Below are positions 11,060 to 21,217 of a DNA stretch of 64,000 nt, piece by piece. Positions within the stretch are counted from its first letter, which is position 1. Each line of letters begins with the position of its first letter. The position numbers and the translations under genes are program-made. The DNA comes from Thermothelomyces thermophilus ATCC 42464 (Eukaryota > Ascomycota > Sordariomycetes > Sordariales > Chaetomiaceae): NCBI RefSeq assembly GCF_000226095.1, contig NC_016473.1:3348001-3412000 (forward strand), given 5' to 3'. The notes under the pieces are model-generated. The model saw only the letters and a program-made list of their open reading frames with translations. It did no database searches and was not told the origin of the DNA.

Positions 11060-11445
11060 ACAGGAGGATGACCTCCGCGCTACTTTCCGCCTGGGTTCGG
11101 GCGCCGACGTCAAGGGCTTCCCGAGTCGCCGCGATGTCAATACTTACATCACTGCTCGGCAATCGAGCTCCACTCCCTCGGTCTGGATCGATTCGAGGTT
11201 GCGGCCCGATCATGGGACCCGGCCAAGGAGGACGCCCTCTGTGCCAAGTTGCAACTGCTTGGTGCCAGGTGGTGGCCGAGCCTGGAAGAACACTCCGGTG
11301 CCGAGACGAGGAAGACGATGTACCGGGAAATGCACTCAGACCTCGACCAGAGCAAGGCGCGCTTCATCGGGGTGGCTCCGCAGGGAGGGGTAATCATGGG
11401 CTTTAGAAGTCGACGAATGCGTGGGCTCGAGAAAGGGGCTGGGTA
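11060..11445 (+). pseudogene. Decayed or fragmentary gene of unknown family
   Basis: Two coding-like segments in different frames abut. The first (about 11064-11160) reads DDLRATFRLGSGADVKGFPS and continues to TYITARQ. The second (from about 11162) reads IELHSLGLDRFEVAARSW and continues through GARWWPSLEEH to GGVIMGF. A shift of one deleted or two inserted bases near 11155-11162 separates them, and there is no plausible intron between. The first segment also has a TGA just upstream with no in-frame start. Codon use and amino-acid composition look protein-coding. I do not recognise the family. It may be a dead gene or one whose other exons I cannot see. Confidence 0.5.
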
Positions 11446-11746
11446 GGATTCATAACGTCAACAGCATGGAGGAAAAGTGCAGGACTATTGTGAAGTTCGG
11501 TGGCGTTTTCTATCCAGATCCACGGGACTGCCCACTGCTTGATTTTTGTAGGACGGACCGGATAGATGATGGGAAAGAAACTATTATTGATGCTAAATCC
11601 TGAAGCGTGTCCGGCCTGGTGTCGGTAATTAACCATTCTTATCATTGCAAGCAAAGGCAGTGAAAGAATTAATTATCTGACTTGAATATGAAACATCCCA
11701 TGAAAAAGAAATCAAGATACGGGGCTCAAACAATCCCAAAAAATAG

Positions 11747-11833
11747 TCCCCTCGACCGGAATCGAGCCGGTGACCTTTCGGTTCAATAAATTCCTTTACA
11801 GCCGAACGTGATAGCCAACTACACCACAAGGGG
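11747..11833 (-). tRNA. tRNA-Tyr (anticodon GUA), intron-containing
   Basis: On the minus strand the sequence folds as a tRNA. The acceptor stem CCCCTTG pairs with CGAGGGG, the discriminator base is A, the D-arm is GTGTAGTTGGCTATCAC, the anticodon stem is TTCGG/CCGAA and the T-arm is ACCGG-CTCGATT-CCGGT. The 20-nt anticodon loop begins C-T-GTA-A, so about 13 nt are an intron after position 37. C1:G72, A73 and GUA are the identity elements of eukaryotic tRNA-Tyr, whose genes nearly always have an intron. A run of six T follows on the minus strand (plus 11738-11743), a pol III terminator. Confidence 0.9.
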
Positions 11834-13269
11834 ATTGCTTTTAATTGGTGGGTTATTCCTGCCACGCTATCTTATGAGTGAACGCTTCGGATGACTAGTC
11901 AGATTGGCATCAGCCGCTTGTTTTCTACTTTGCACTTCTCATTGGTTCCTTCTTGAACATCCTTATTCCTACCCCTCCCTTTCCTGACACGCATGGCCAT
12001 GCGAACCAGTCACCCTTCTCAATTCTTTTTCTTTTTTACCTTTCAATCCCACCCTCCGTTTCCAAATAATGAACTGATGGTGCACCTTGCGTATCCAATT
12101 GAAGCACTGCGAAGAGTCTCCCCTTCCGTCCTTCGCTCAACCTGTTCCACCAAGATTTTGTCAGGCTGTGTGTGTATGATTCCATTATGGTACCCTGGAA
12201 GTCTCTTTGGTACAATTCATCCTGACTGCCTTGGGGGCAGCGGCCAATGGATGCTGAGTTTATCGGCAATGAACACAATACTGCACCAGTCGAGGATTTT
12301 CTCCCACTATTCACTCTTCTCTTACATATTACCGTATCTTAACCAGAAAGACGTATCCTGTTTCCTCTACGCCTAACTAGGCCTCGACGATCGGTCTTGT
12401 CTGCTCTAATTATTAGTACGAGCACTCATGCCGCATATAGACCGTGTTCCAAAATATTCAGGGCATCGAAGAATTTGCTGTCAACGGCGCAGCGGTCAGA
12501 GCTAAGAGAGTGAATTCAAAATGAACATTGGCGCAGAGCTAGTTGAGCCTAGATGTAATTAGGGCATATGATCCAGATTCTCAACTCCTGATTACCGCAA
12601 GTCGCAGGCCAACATGTCAGGGGTAAAAGCAACAACACTTGGTTACCCCTCGGTCTGAGCCGGCAATTCGGAGCTATCGCACCAGTCATAACGACCAGCC
12701 TTGACCTTTTAAAATCTTGTGCGTACCCATATACCTTGGTATGGGTCGGGATAAGGGCCAATACTACCTAGGACGGATATATTGCTCCGAAATTCTCAAG
12801 ACGGCAGGACCGGACGTTTGGGCCCTAGTCGCCTTAGTCTTGCAAACCAGCAAAGGCCACCAACAATCAATTCAGGTCTCGGAGAAGAGGCTGGTCTGCT
12901 CAGCTCGGTCCGCCTTTTTCCGCCAACCGCCCGTCTCGGGGCGAAATTTGACCGAATTAATTATCTACCGAAAGTGAGGTGGGGAGTGGTAGGAGGAGGC
13001 TGCACTCGACCAGCCGAGAGAGCCCCAGAAAAAATGCATATTCTGGCCCTGGCGTTGCACTGTACTTTTATTATTGGAAAGCAGTCGACCCTAATATACC
13101 GACATTGTCGGCATCGTCGTTTGCGGACGACAACCCTATTCCGGCGGGATACATATTAATAATTAAACCCTTATATTCCTTCCCGCAATGCGGATTTCCA
13201 AGATACTGTCGTCATGACCCGCTATCGTGGCTTCATTTTGTCCAACATTTCGATCCCGCTCCCCCCGCC
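11834..13269. other. Intergenic region upstream of the GH30 gene
   Basis: No supported gene; frames up to about 127 codons lack any family signature. The region from 13,000 to 13,269 is AT-rich with pyrimidine stretches and should contain the promoter of the galactanase gene. Confidence 0.45.
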
Positions 13270-14718
13270 ATGATTAATTCGTCTCCTTTGTTGGGGTTGG
13301 CCTTGGTGCTGGCCACCAGTCCCCTGGCGAGCGCCGACAGCACCACAATCATCAACGCTGGCTCAAACTGGGGCACTTGGGAAGGTTGGGGCACGTCTCT
13401 GGCATGGTGGGCCAAGCAGTTCGGCAACCGCGATGACCTGGCCGATGCCTTCTTCACCTTAAAGTCGACGACGGTGAATTCGGAGACGCTGCCCGGGCTT
13501 GGCTTCAACATTGTGCGTTACAACGCGGGCGCGTCGAGCTGGAACGCGGTCGGAGATGAGAGGATGGTCGAGTCCCCCAACATCCGGCGGTCGCGCCAGA
13601 TGGAGGGGTTCTGGCTGGACTGGCACGACACGGACCCGACCTCATCGAGCTGGGACTGGACCGTGGACGCGAACCAGAGGTCGGCGCTCCAGAAGGCGAT
13701 CGCGCGCGGGGCCAACAGGACGGAGCTCTTCTCCAACTCGCCCATGTGGTGGATGTGCAAGAACCACAACCCGTCCGGGTCCAGCGACGGCAGCGAGAAC
13801 ATCCAGTCGTGGAACCTGGAGCAGCACGCCGTCTACATGGCCAACGTTGCCATGATGTACCGGGACCGGTGGGGCATCCGGTTCGAGAGCGTCGACCCGT
13901 TCAACGAGCCGTCGGCCAACTGGTGGAAGGCCGACGGGACGCAGGAGGGTTGTCATATCGACGTCTCGACCCAGGCCACCATCGTGGGGCACCTGGCCAA
14001 CCACCTGTCCCAGCGGGGGCTGTCGACCGTCATTACGGCGTCGGATGAGTCCTACTACGACCAGGCCCTCCACACGCTCCAGACGATCGGCAGCAGCGCG
14101 CTCAGCCGCATCAGCCGCATCCACGTGCACGGGTACCAGTACGGGAGTGGCAACCGGGCGGGCCTGCGCGAGGCGGCGGCGGCGGCGGGGAAGCGGGTGT
14201 GGAACAGCGAGTATGGCGACGGGGTGGCCTCGGGCGAGAACATGGCGCGGTATCTGCTGCAGGATCTGCGGCAGCTCCGGCCGACCGCCTGGGTGTACTG
14301 GCAGGTGCTCGACGGCGGCGGCTGGGGCCTGCTGGACGCCGACAACGACGCGGGCCGGCTGGGAGGTCCCACGCAAAAGTACTTTGTGCTCGCCCAGTTC
14401 GCCCGGCACATCCGGCCCGGCATGCGCATCCTCGACGGCGGCGCCGACAACGTGGTGGCCGCCTACGACGCCGCCGCCGCCAAGCTCATAATCGTCGCCG
14501 TCAATTGGGATGCCCCGCAGTACATCAACTTTGACCTGTCGCGCTTCGCCGGGCGCCCTGCCGACGGCACCGCCGTGCCCCGCTGGAGCACCCAGATCGG
14601 GAGCGGCGACCGCTATGTCCACCACGAGGGCGACACCACCATTAGCGGCACCAAGTTCTGGTCCTACTTTGAAAGGAACATGGTGCAGACCTTTGAGGTC
14701 GCCGGAGTGCGACTGTAA
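13270..14718 (+). CDS. GH30 endo-beta-1,6-galactanase-like glycoside hydrolase
   Basis: An intronless gene of 482 residues. A signal peptide (about residues 1-22, ending ASA) implies secretion. The family hallmarks are GWGTSLAWWAKQFG near the N-terminus, the acid/base motif DPFNEP with Glu at 213, and the nucleophile motif VWNSEYGDG with Glu at 314, followed by WVYWQVLDGGGWGL and a C-terminal beta-domain. These match fungal endo-beta-1,6-galactanases (GH30 subfamily 5), which act on the beta-1,6-galactan side chains of arabinogalactan proteins. The start was chosen at the ATG at 13270 because the signal peptide begins there; the frame is open further upstream but AT-rich. A GH64 glucanase lies 677 bases downstream on the same strand. 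Confidence 0.88.
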   Translation: MINSSPLLGLALVLATSPLASADSTTIINAGSNWGTWEGWGTSLAWWAKQFGNRDDLADAFFTLKSTTVNSETLPGLGFNIVRYNAGASSWNAVGDERMVESPNIRRSRQMEGFWLDWHDTDPTSSSWDWTVDANQRSALQKAIARGANRTELFSNSPMWWMCKNHNPSGSSDGSENIQSWNLEQHAVYMANVAMMYRDRWGIRFESVDPFNEPSANWWKADGTQEGCHIDVSTQATIVGHLANHLSQRGLSTVITASDESYYDQALHTLQTIGSSALSRISRIHVHGYQYGSGNRAGLREAAAAAGKRVWNSEYGDGVASGENMARYLLQDLRQLRPTAWVYWQVLDGGGWGLLDADNDAGRLGGPTQKYFVLAQFARHIRPGMRILDGGADNVVAAYDAAAAKLIIVAVNWDAPQYINFDLSRFAGRPADGTAVPRWSTQIGSGDRYVHHEGDTTISGTKFWSYFERNMVQTFEVAGVRL

Positions 14719-15395
14719 AGTATCAGCAGTAATAATAGTCAAAATACCAATCATTGGAGATATACGCACCTTGTAGTGAATTAATTATTAGTAAATAAAG
14801 GCAAGAAACACTCGAAATCATTATTTCACTTCCCTAGAAGAGCAAGCGAACGATAGTCCCGTTGGTATCCGCTGTTTAACATTCCAAACGCTTTTCTTGC
14901 CTTAAATAGGGATTTTTGGCCAAATATCCCTATTTCTTAAATGCCAAGGGGATGACTTCATCGGTTGTTTCCCTTGGGCAACAATCGATTGACTGCCTAG
15001 GAGTTTTCTTCCAAAACGGCAACTAATTACAGCCTTCTCCTTCCCCCCGCCCAAAAAAAAAAAATTTACCAGTGAACTCCTATCCTCCTTCCTCTGTTCA
15101 TCTTGGGGTTCACGAGATCTGTGCTTCTCAATGTTTCTCGATTTTCCCCGCTTTGGAATTGTCTTTTGAGTTGTCAGTGCTCTGCCACAAGAATAAGTCC
15201 TTGTCGAATAATCAGGGTTTCCAGGTCTTTGTTTGCCCAATCGACGTCAGCGGCCCCGGCGGTTTCGTACCTAATTATCGAACAACACCACGATTTTTAC
15301 TCGTCCTCTTTCATTTCACTAACCACCTCCGTTACCTAGAGCAATCTCTCTGGTCTAGCATCGGCAACATCAACCCAGTAAATGATCATACCACG
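14719..15395. other. Intergenic between GH30 and GH64 genes
   Basis: AT-rich spacer with a 12-base A run near 15053-15064. It must hold the 3' end of the galactanase transcript and the promoter and leader of the glucanase. The frame of the glucanase is open upstream to 15072, but that part has no family similarity and I treat it as untranslated. Confidence 0.5.
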
Positions 15396-16748
15396 ATGCC
15401 TGACTCGCTCCAAATCCAGCTCGTCAACCAGACGACATCCAACGATGTATACGCCTTCATCACCGGGCTCGCCATACGAAACAACATGGCCCGCGTATTT
15501 CTTGGGGCAGACGGAAGAGGCCTCTATTACCCCGAACCGCCGCCGCCCGGCCGGATCCTGCAGCCGCTGACCCAAGACTGCGCCATCCCGCTCGGCCCCC
15601 CCGGGAACACCGTGACCGTGACCATCCCGCAGATGGCCGGCGGGCGCATCTGGTTTAGCGCCGAGAAGCAGCTGACCTTCCTGCGCAACCCGGGCGGACC
15701 CGGCGGCGGCGCCGCCCTCGTCGAACCCTCCGTCCTGAACCCGAGCGACCCGAACGCGGGCGTGGACTTCGCCTTTTGTGAGTTCACCCTCAACGACGAC
15801 CAGCTGTTTGCCAACATCACCTACGTCGACTTCGTGCCCCGCCTGCCCGTCTCCCTGACCCTCCGGACGCGCGGGGGCGCGGTCCAGCACGTCAGCGGCA
15901 TGGCACATGACGGCCTCGAGAGGGTCTGCGCAGGCTTGAGGGAGCAGGCCGCCAGGGACGGTTGGCCGTGGGACAAGCTGATCGTTCAGCCCGAAGGGCA
16001 CGAGAGTCCCCTGAGGGCGTTAAATCCCACCCACGGCAATGCGGTTGGCGCCAGTTTCGACGGCTACTTTGAACCCCTCGTCGAGGACGCGTGGAGGAAA
16101 TACTCGGAGTTTCTGCAGCCCCAGCCCCAGCCGCAACAGCAACAGCAACAGCAGGCCGAACCATCCGAGGAAAAGCGCCGTCACCGATTCCAGCTTTCCT
16201 TCCTCAGCCGCGGGACCGACCGGTTGCGGCCGGCTCCGTTCTCTTCATCAGGACTACCACCACCAATACCACCGCGGCCACCCACCACCCTACGCATCAA
16301 CACCCAGGCGGCGCCGGGCGTCCTCGAGGGGCGCGTCCCCGCCGGGTCGGCGGAGCTGGTGATCGGCGGGGAGCGGTTTGCGCGGCCGACGACGGCCGAC
16401 ATCCTGGGGTGCAACAGCGGGCCGTTCGCGCCGGGGGGGGCGTCGCCGGCGCGGCTGGCCATCATCCCGCGGCTGGCGGCGGCCTTCCAGCGCGGCTGCG
16501 TCTGCGCCGTGCGCGACCACCCCTCGGACCCGGCCACCTTCTACCCGCGCGACGGCCGGCCGGCGAACCACTACGCCCGCGTCGTGCACGAGTGCAACCT
16601 GGACGGCAAGGGGTACGCGTTTGCGTACGACGACGTCCAGCCCGACGGCGGCGCGGACCAGAGCGGAAAGGTGAATGCCGGCGACCCGGACTTGCTCATC
16701 GTCGCCGTCGGCGGTCGCGGCGCATACGTCGGGGATAGGATGCCGTGA
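15396..16748 (+). CDS. GH64 beta-1,3-glucanase-like protein
   Basis: A single exon of 450 residues. The N-terminal half has the thaumatin-like beta-sandwich pattern of GH64 (YAFITGLAIRNN, then RIWFSAEKQLTF). The catalytic pair fits: Glu129 in FAFCEFTLND and Asp145 in ITYVDFV, 16 residues apart as in the bacterial laminaripentaose-producing enzyme. The C-terminal half has the family motifs HECNLDGKGYAFAYDDVQP and VNAGDP. GH64 enzymes cleave beta-1,3-glucan, so roles include fungal wall turnover or attack on other fungi. No classical signal peptide is visible from this start. Between the two lobes a low-complexity PQ-rich insert (about residues 238-305, with a seven-Gln run) is longer than usual. 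Confidence 0.85.
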   Translation: MPDSLQIQLVNQTTSNDVYAFITGLAIRNNMARVFLGADGRGLYYPEPPPPGRILQPLTQDCAIPLGPPGNTVTVTIPQMAGGRIWFSAEKQLTFLRNPGGPGGGAALVEPSVLNPSDPNAGVDFAFCEFTLNDDQLFANITYVDFVPRLPVSLTLRTRGGAVQHVSGMAHDGLERVCAGLREQAARDGWPWDKLIVQPEGHESPLRALNPTHGNAVGASFDGYFEPLVEDAWRKYSEFLQPQPQPQQQQQQQAEPSEEKRRHRFQLSFLSRGTDRLRPAPFSSSGLPPPIPPRPPTTLRINTQAAPGVLEGRVPAGSAELVIGGERFARPTTADILGCNSGPFAPGGASPARLAIIPRLAAAFQRGCVCAVRDHPSDPATFYPRDGRPANHYARVVHECNLDGKGYAFAYDDVQPDGGADQSGKVNAGDPDLLIVAVGGRGAYVGDRMP

Positions 16749-16966
16749 GAGAAGAAGAAGAAAAAAAATGTAATGAAAGAGAGAAAGCAAAAACGAGGGA
16801 GGCTCTGGACATTTTCGGCTGGCATGGAAAAGGTTGATCTTGGTGTGGATTTAATATCGATCAATATTATAATACCCTGGCTCGCTTTGATGCGAAAACC
16901 ATGAAAATGCAAATAGACAATGTAAGCGCCAACCCAGAAAACGCCACGCTCCCTTAATTATACAGC

Positions 16967-18059
16967 CTAATAGATCTGCTGGGCATCGTACGCGCGAACG
17001 CTTTCCATCCATTTCCGCACCTCGCCTATGTCTTTGCACACATGATGCTGTTCATCATCTGTGTCAGCCCGGATCCTGAGCGCCGGTCCAACCTCTTTCG
17101 AATCAAAGGAGCAACAGCAGAAGAAGATGATGATGTTGAAGAAGAAGAAGAAGGAGAAGGAGAAGAAGAACGTACCGCATCCCAGCCGTCCGACCCGCCG
17201 TTGTGGTCGGGGAACGTCGTCTCCAAACCCTCGAGCGCCGTGTCGGCGTTGCAGAGGATGGCCTGGCGCATGTAGCTGAAGCAGTGGATCATGTGCCAGT
17301 GGTGATCCTCGGGCAGCGGGACGTTGGTCTTGAGCCCGGCGTAGGTCTGGATGACGGCCCACAGGCAGTGCAGCTGGTGCGTCCACGAGGTGGTGAAGAC
17401 GGTCTCGCCATCGTACCACGATATCGGCGTCGGCAGGTCGTGGTACGCCGACGGGTCGTCCACCCTCTGGAAGCCGATCCCCTTGGGCATCAGCTTGTTC
17501 CACCGGTCGAGCACTTCGGGCTCGAAGAATCGGGAGATGTTGTTCGGCGCGTAGTCGTCCTCGGGCTCAAACTTGACGATCCTCTGCGAGACTTTGGCGG
17601 GCGCGCGGTTTGCTGTCAGCAAACGAGGCTTGAAAAAAAAAAAAAAAGAAAGAAAGAAAGAAAGGTTGGCAGGCGATCCGGATTCGGGACACTCCCTCCA
17701 GTCGCTCCCGCTTCGCCTAGTCCTGGTGCACACTTACATCTTGGACTGAAGCCCGTAATGTCGCCGCTCAGCTGGTAGTCTTCGGCTCCTAACGGACGCT
17801 GCTGCATGCGCAGAAGAACAACTAGAATGGCCACGAGCAGGGTGGTGTCGATGAGCCACCGCCACGAGTTGAAGATGGCGCACATCCGTTTCGTCCTCGA
17901 CTCGCGAGTCGGCGCCGGCATCGCTTCCTCCAGTCTCCATGGTTTCTCCTCCTCTGTCAATGACCCAATTTCCGTGCTTGACCTGTCATCGCCATCGTCC
18001 TGCCCAACGTTGTGGTATCCGGCCCCGCCTTTCCCTTGTTGGTGCTTCTTGGGCGCCAT
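16967..18059 (-). CDS. UstYa-family (DUF3328) oxidase-like membrane protein
   Basis: Three exons on the minus strand (18059-17738, 17612-17176, 17047-16967) give 279 residues with consistent phases. A cytosolic N-terminus of about 65 residues precedes one transmembrane helix (about 67-84), so the catalytic domain probably faces a secretory compartment. The two signature motifs are HQLHC (186-190) and HMIHC (214-218), followed by FSYMRQAILC and, across the last intron, NGGSDGWDA then HHVCKDIGEVRKWM. These HxxHC motifs are shared by UstYa-type proteins, which carry out oxidative cyclisation of ribosomal peptides or other tailoring in fungal secondary metabolism. I see no precursor peptide or other biosynthetic gene beside it. 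It is convergent with the GH64 gene (218 bases between stops). Confidence 0.87.
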
Positions 18060-20103
18060 CTTATTATACGGATTATGATCGGATTGCGGCACAGTTCAGA
18101 GACGAAGCGGGATAGGACGATATACACCAGGTATACCGTAGCAAAGTGTGGCAAGAAAATGCGTAAGTTTGAGCGTTGACTGCAAACGGGATAATAATCA
18201 TTGTAGCAGAACCCGATTTGGCGCGCAGCTGGTTTAAAGGTTCAAGAGGTCTCAATGACTGCTCTGGCTCTGTTTCTCCCAAGCGGAGCTATCCATTGTC
18301 GTCTCGCCCTGGGATCGTGTCTCAAGCAGCCCTGCTGAAACGTGCCGTTTGTGAGCAAGGCAGCATTTGCGCCAAGTCTGAGACGATCTGGAGAAGCAAG
18401 CACTTGCTTGCTGGAGGCGAAAGGGGTCAGGGGTCCCCGCAAAACGGAGGTAAAAAAATGAAAAGGGTAATTAAAGAATAAAAAGAAAAGAAAAAACACC
18501 GACTGTGGCGATTTTGGTCCATCGCGGAACTCTGGAGTCAGATCGCGTACAGTTTTTTTTAAAAAAACAGTGCACATGTTTATATCGCTTCTTCCCTTTA
18601 ATACTCTGGGAGCACTTCTTCGGGGTCATGGTTGAAACAGAAGTGAGCGACCCTTCCGCACCCACTGTTTCGGATCTCCCCTCCCCTACGCCCGGCACCT
18701 TGGTGAGCGATCTGCATCGCGAACACAATGATTCCAAGCAAAATCAGGAATTGTTAGAACGGGTCCTCGGGAATATAAAAACTCCCGAGAACCTTTGCAT
18801 CTAATAAATGGCCATGATCCCATCTAACCTAAGTTCTCCCTGAAGCCCGCAGTCTGTATCAATGCATTGCTTGTGCTTGCAGTAAGTCCCCTCTTCTCTT
18901 GTGCCGTTTCCTTGCGAAGCCGCCTTTCATCACTCGTGAAGTCTGATCTGCGACAGCCGACAATCCGTAATTCCCTACGCCCTTCGTGTTGCGCAATCGT
19001 GCCCGCATCCTGACAATATTTTCTCTCCCCTCAACATGCCATTTTTCTCCCAAGGAACATCGGCACGCCCTGTCTGTTCAGGTCGCCTTGCGGGCAAACG
19101 CAGATCACAACGGTGACGCGGGGCCTTCACGTCGATGAGGTGACCACTTGTCGTATGTTCCGCCAATGACACCGCGTGCAGGCAACATGTTCATTCATCC
19201 TGTAACTATGGGTCAGCGCTGGTCGCTTGCTAGAACGCTGCTATAGATAGAGTATTCAGTACCCAAGGATAGCTTTGCCTCATAGCTGACTGTCAGTTTG
19301 TGGCAATCAATGCGCAACCATTCAGGTCATCAACTTGGTAAACAGTTACATTCGGGCCCATGGGCTAACCAATCTGTGCCTCCACTAGTCAAGGTGCCAT
19401 AGGTCAAAAACTGCCAACCGGAGCAATGACTGGCCCGGCTTGTCAGCCCAAAAATAGCTCTGCCTTTGCCAAGCTCCTTTTGCCGTGGCCGCAGCACTGG
19501 GCGAAATGGGATAGCATAGCCGCTTCTGAGAGCTGCTTACACTAGAGCACACAGATCTGCAAACCCTCTGCTACTATTCTTTCCCCAACTGCCAGACGAG
19601 ATAGACGCGCGACGCGCCGATCATGCTTGGGACTGTTATGGTTGGGCCGCTCCAAATTCGGACCCACGATTCGGCTGACGGTCGGTACATTCATTCTGCC
19701 CCGTCTTGGCCATCATGTTTTGCTAGTAAGCTCATGGCGGCACGACGAGAACAACTGGCCGAGCTGATGATTGATCCCTTCCACTCCTCCGTGAGAATGC
19801 ATCGACAGTTATCCTCTGAGGGCACGGAGTTGGGTACTTAAAGGGGTCGACCGTCGCCGACTCGAAGCACCATCATCACCATCATCATCACTCCCAACAT
19901 AAGCTTCGCAGCAGCCCAGCATCCCAACAAAGCAAGTGACCTCAAAAAAGAAAACCGACCGAGTCTTCTCTTTCTCGCAAGCAAACAAGTCAGAAAACCC
20001 CGGACCCCAACAAGTTGTTCGTCTTCACCAACTAATTAACTAACAACCTCCCATAGAAACCTTATCTCAAGGCGATCCCAATACCACAACAAGATCAAAA
20101 AAA
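18060..20103. other. Two-kilobase intergenic region
   Basis: No supported gene. The first 200 bases should contain the UstYa-like promoter. I looked for repeated Kex2-bounded cores of a RiPP precursor next to the oxidase and found none. The end (about 19,860-20,103) is an A/C-rich leader with CAT/ATC repeats before the small secreted protein. Confidence 0.45.
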
Positions 20104-20397
20104 ATGAAGGCCAGCGTTCTCGTCACCGCCCTCCTTCCCCTCGCCTCCGCCTGGAAGCTCCAGCTGTGGACCACCGACAAGCGCCACGTCACCGCGCACG
20201 GGACCACGAACAGCGGCTGCAAGAACCTCGCCTTCAGCCCCGTCCTCAACGTCAACAAGCTCAAGTTCGAGGAGTCCGCCTTCGCGGACACGGTCGAGCT
20301 CTACGTCAACAAGAACTGCGACGGGCTGAGCTACCGCAACGACGGCGGCACCTACAACATCAAGGCCCGCAAGATTCGCAGCTACAAGGTCTACTGA
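20104..20397 (+). CDS. Small secreted protein, function unknown
   Basis: A single exon of 97 residues beginning with a signal peptide (MKASVLVTALLPLASA, about residues 1-16). The mature part has about 80 residues with two cysteines (in NSGCKN and NKNCDG), which could form one disulphide, and alternating hydrophobic and polar residues suggesting a small beta-sheet domain. It ends in basic RKIRSYKVY. I do not recognise a named family. GC-rich third positions and a strong A-rich context before the ATG (AAAAAAAATG) support it as real. It could be a secreted effector-like or wall protein, but nothing here shows which. Confidence 0.75.
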   Translation: MKASVLVTALLPLASAWKLQLWTTDKRHVTAHGTTNSGCKNLAFSPVLNVNKLKFEESAFADTVELYVNKNCDGLSYRNDGGTYNIKARKIRSYKVY

Positions 20398-21217
20398 GCA
20401 AGCCGTTTTCTTTTTGCTGCCATCCATGAGAGTGAGCGGCGGGATAGAGAATGGGTTGAGTCGGATGATTCAATTCGGTTTTCATGTGCTTAACTTAAGG
20501 TTGGGGTTTGGGTTGGCATTCGGTTTCGCACGGGGACACGCTAAATTACCTAAGATTACTTGGTAATAGCTAGCAAACCGGTCTTTTTTTTTTCTGATCT
20601 GGTCTGTCTTGTCATTGGCTAGGTACAGTGGCGTGTTGCTTGGCTCGAAGAGAATTGACATCGTATGTACAACCATTGATAAATAAATTCAGCAAACCCC
20701 CGCGTCTCATCAGCTCTTGGACTGTCTTTGTCCTTTGTTCAGTTCGCCGTCTGTGTGACAAGTTGCCCATTCCGCATCTTTCAGTGCCTCGGCAAGTTGT
20801 CCAGGTTTCACCACACCAGCTCAGCTCGGCATCCTCTCCGTCTTCCTAATCCCTCCTCCCCGACCAAGGTTCTAATACTTGGGAATACTGGAGCATCACA
20901 CCTCCCACTCCTGGCCATGCCCGAGAGCCCCGTCTTCACATACTTCCCCATCGAATAACTCTCCCTTTCTGAGAGCACCGCGAAAAGCCCCTATCCCTTC
21001 AACGTATAATACCACATCAATTTTAACCACCCTCTCGGAGCTCAAATTCATTCCGCGATGACGCATGCATCGAATAATTATACCGTACCCTAATGGTGTA
21101 TAATTTATGTGTGGATATGCCCCTCTCGTTTTTCAAACGGCGCCGCAGCCGTCGGGGCTTGATTTGCACGTTCTATTGTGGCTGGACGAAAGGAGAGACC
21201 AGACTAGGAGCCCGAGT
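20398..21217. other. Intergenic, no gene supported
   Basis: AT-mixed sequence holding the 3' ends of the flanking convergent genes. It includes a short T run (20583-20592) and no frame with a motif. Confidence 0.5.

Noticed and set aside
13642-14769. Minus-strand open frame of 375 codons
   Set aside because: Shadow of the GH30 gene; no motif, biased composition.
15072-15395. 108-codon upstream extension of the GH64 protein
   Set aside because: AT-rich, no similarity to GH64 or to a signal peptide; the family domain begins right at the ATG at 15396.
18060-20103. Possible RiPP precursor next to the UstYa-like gene
   Set aside because: No frame with a signal peptide plus repeated cores between KR sites was found.
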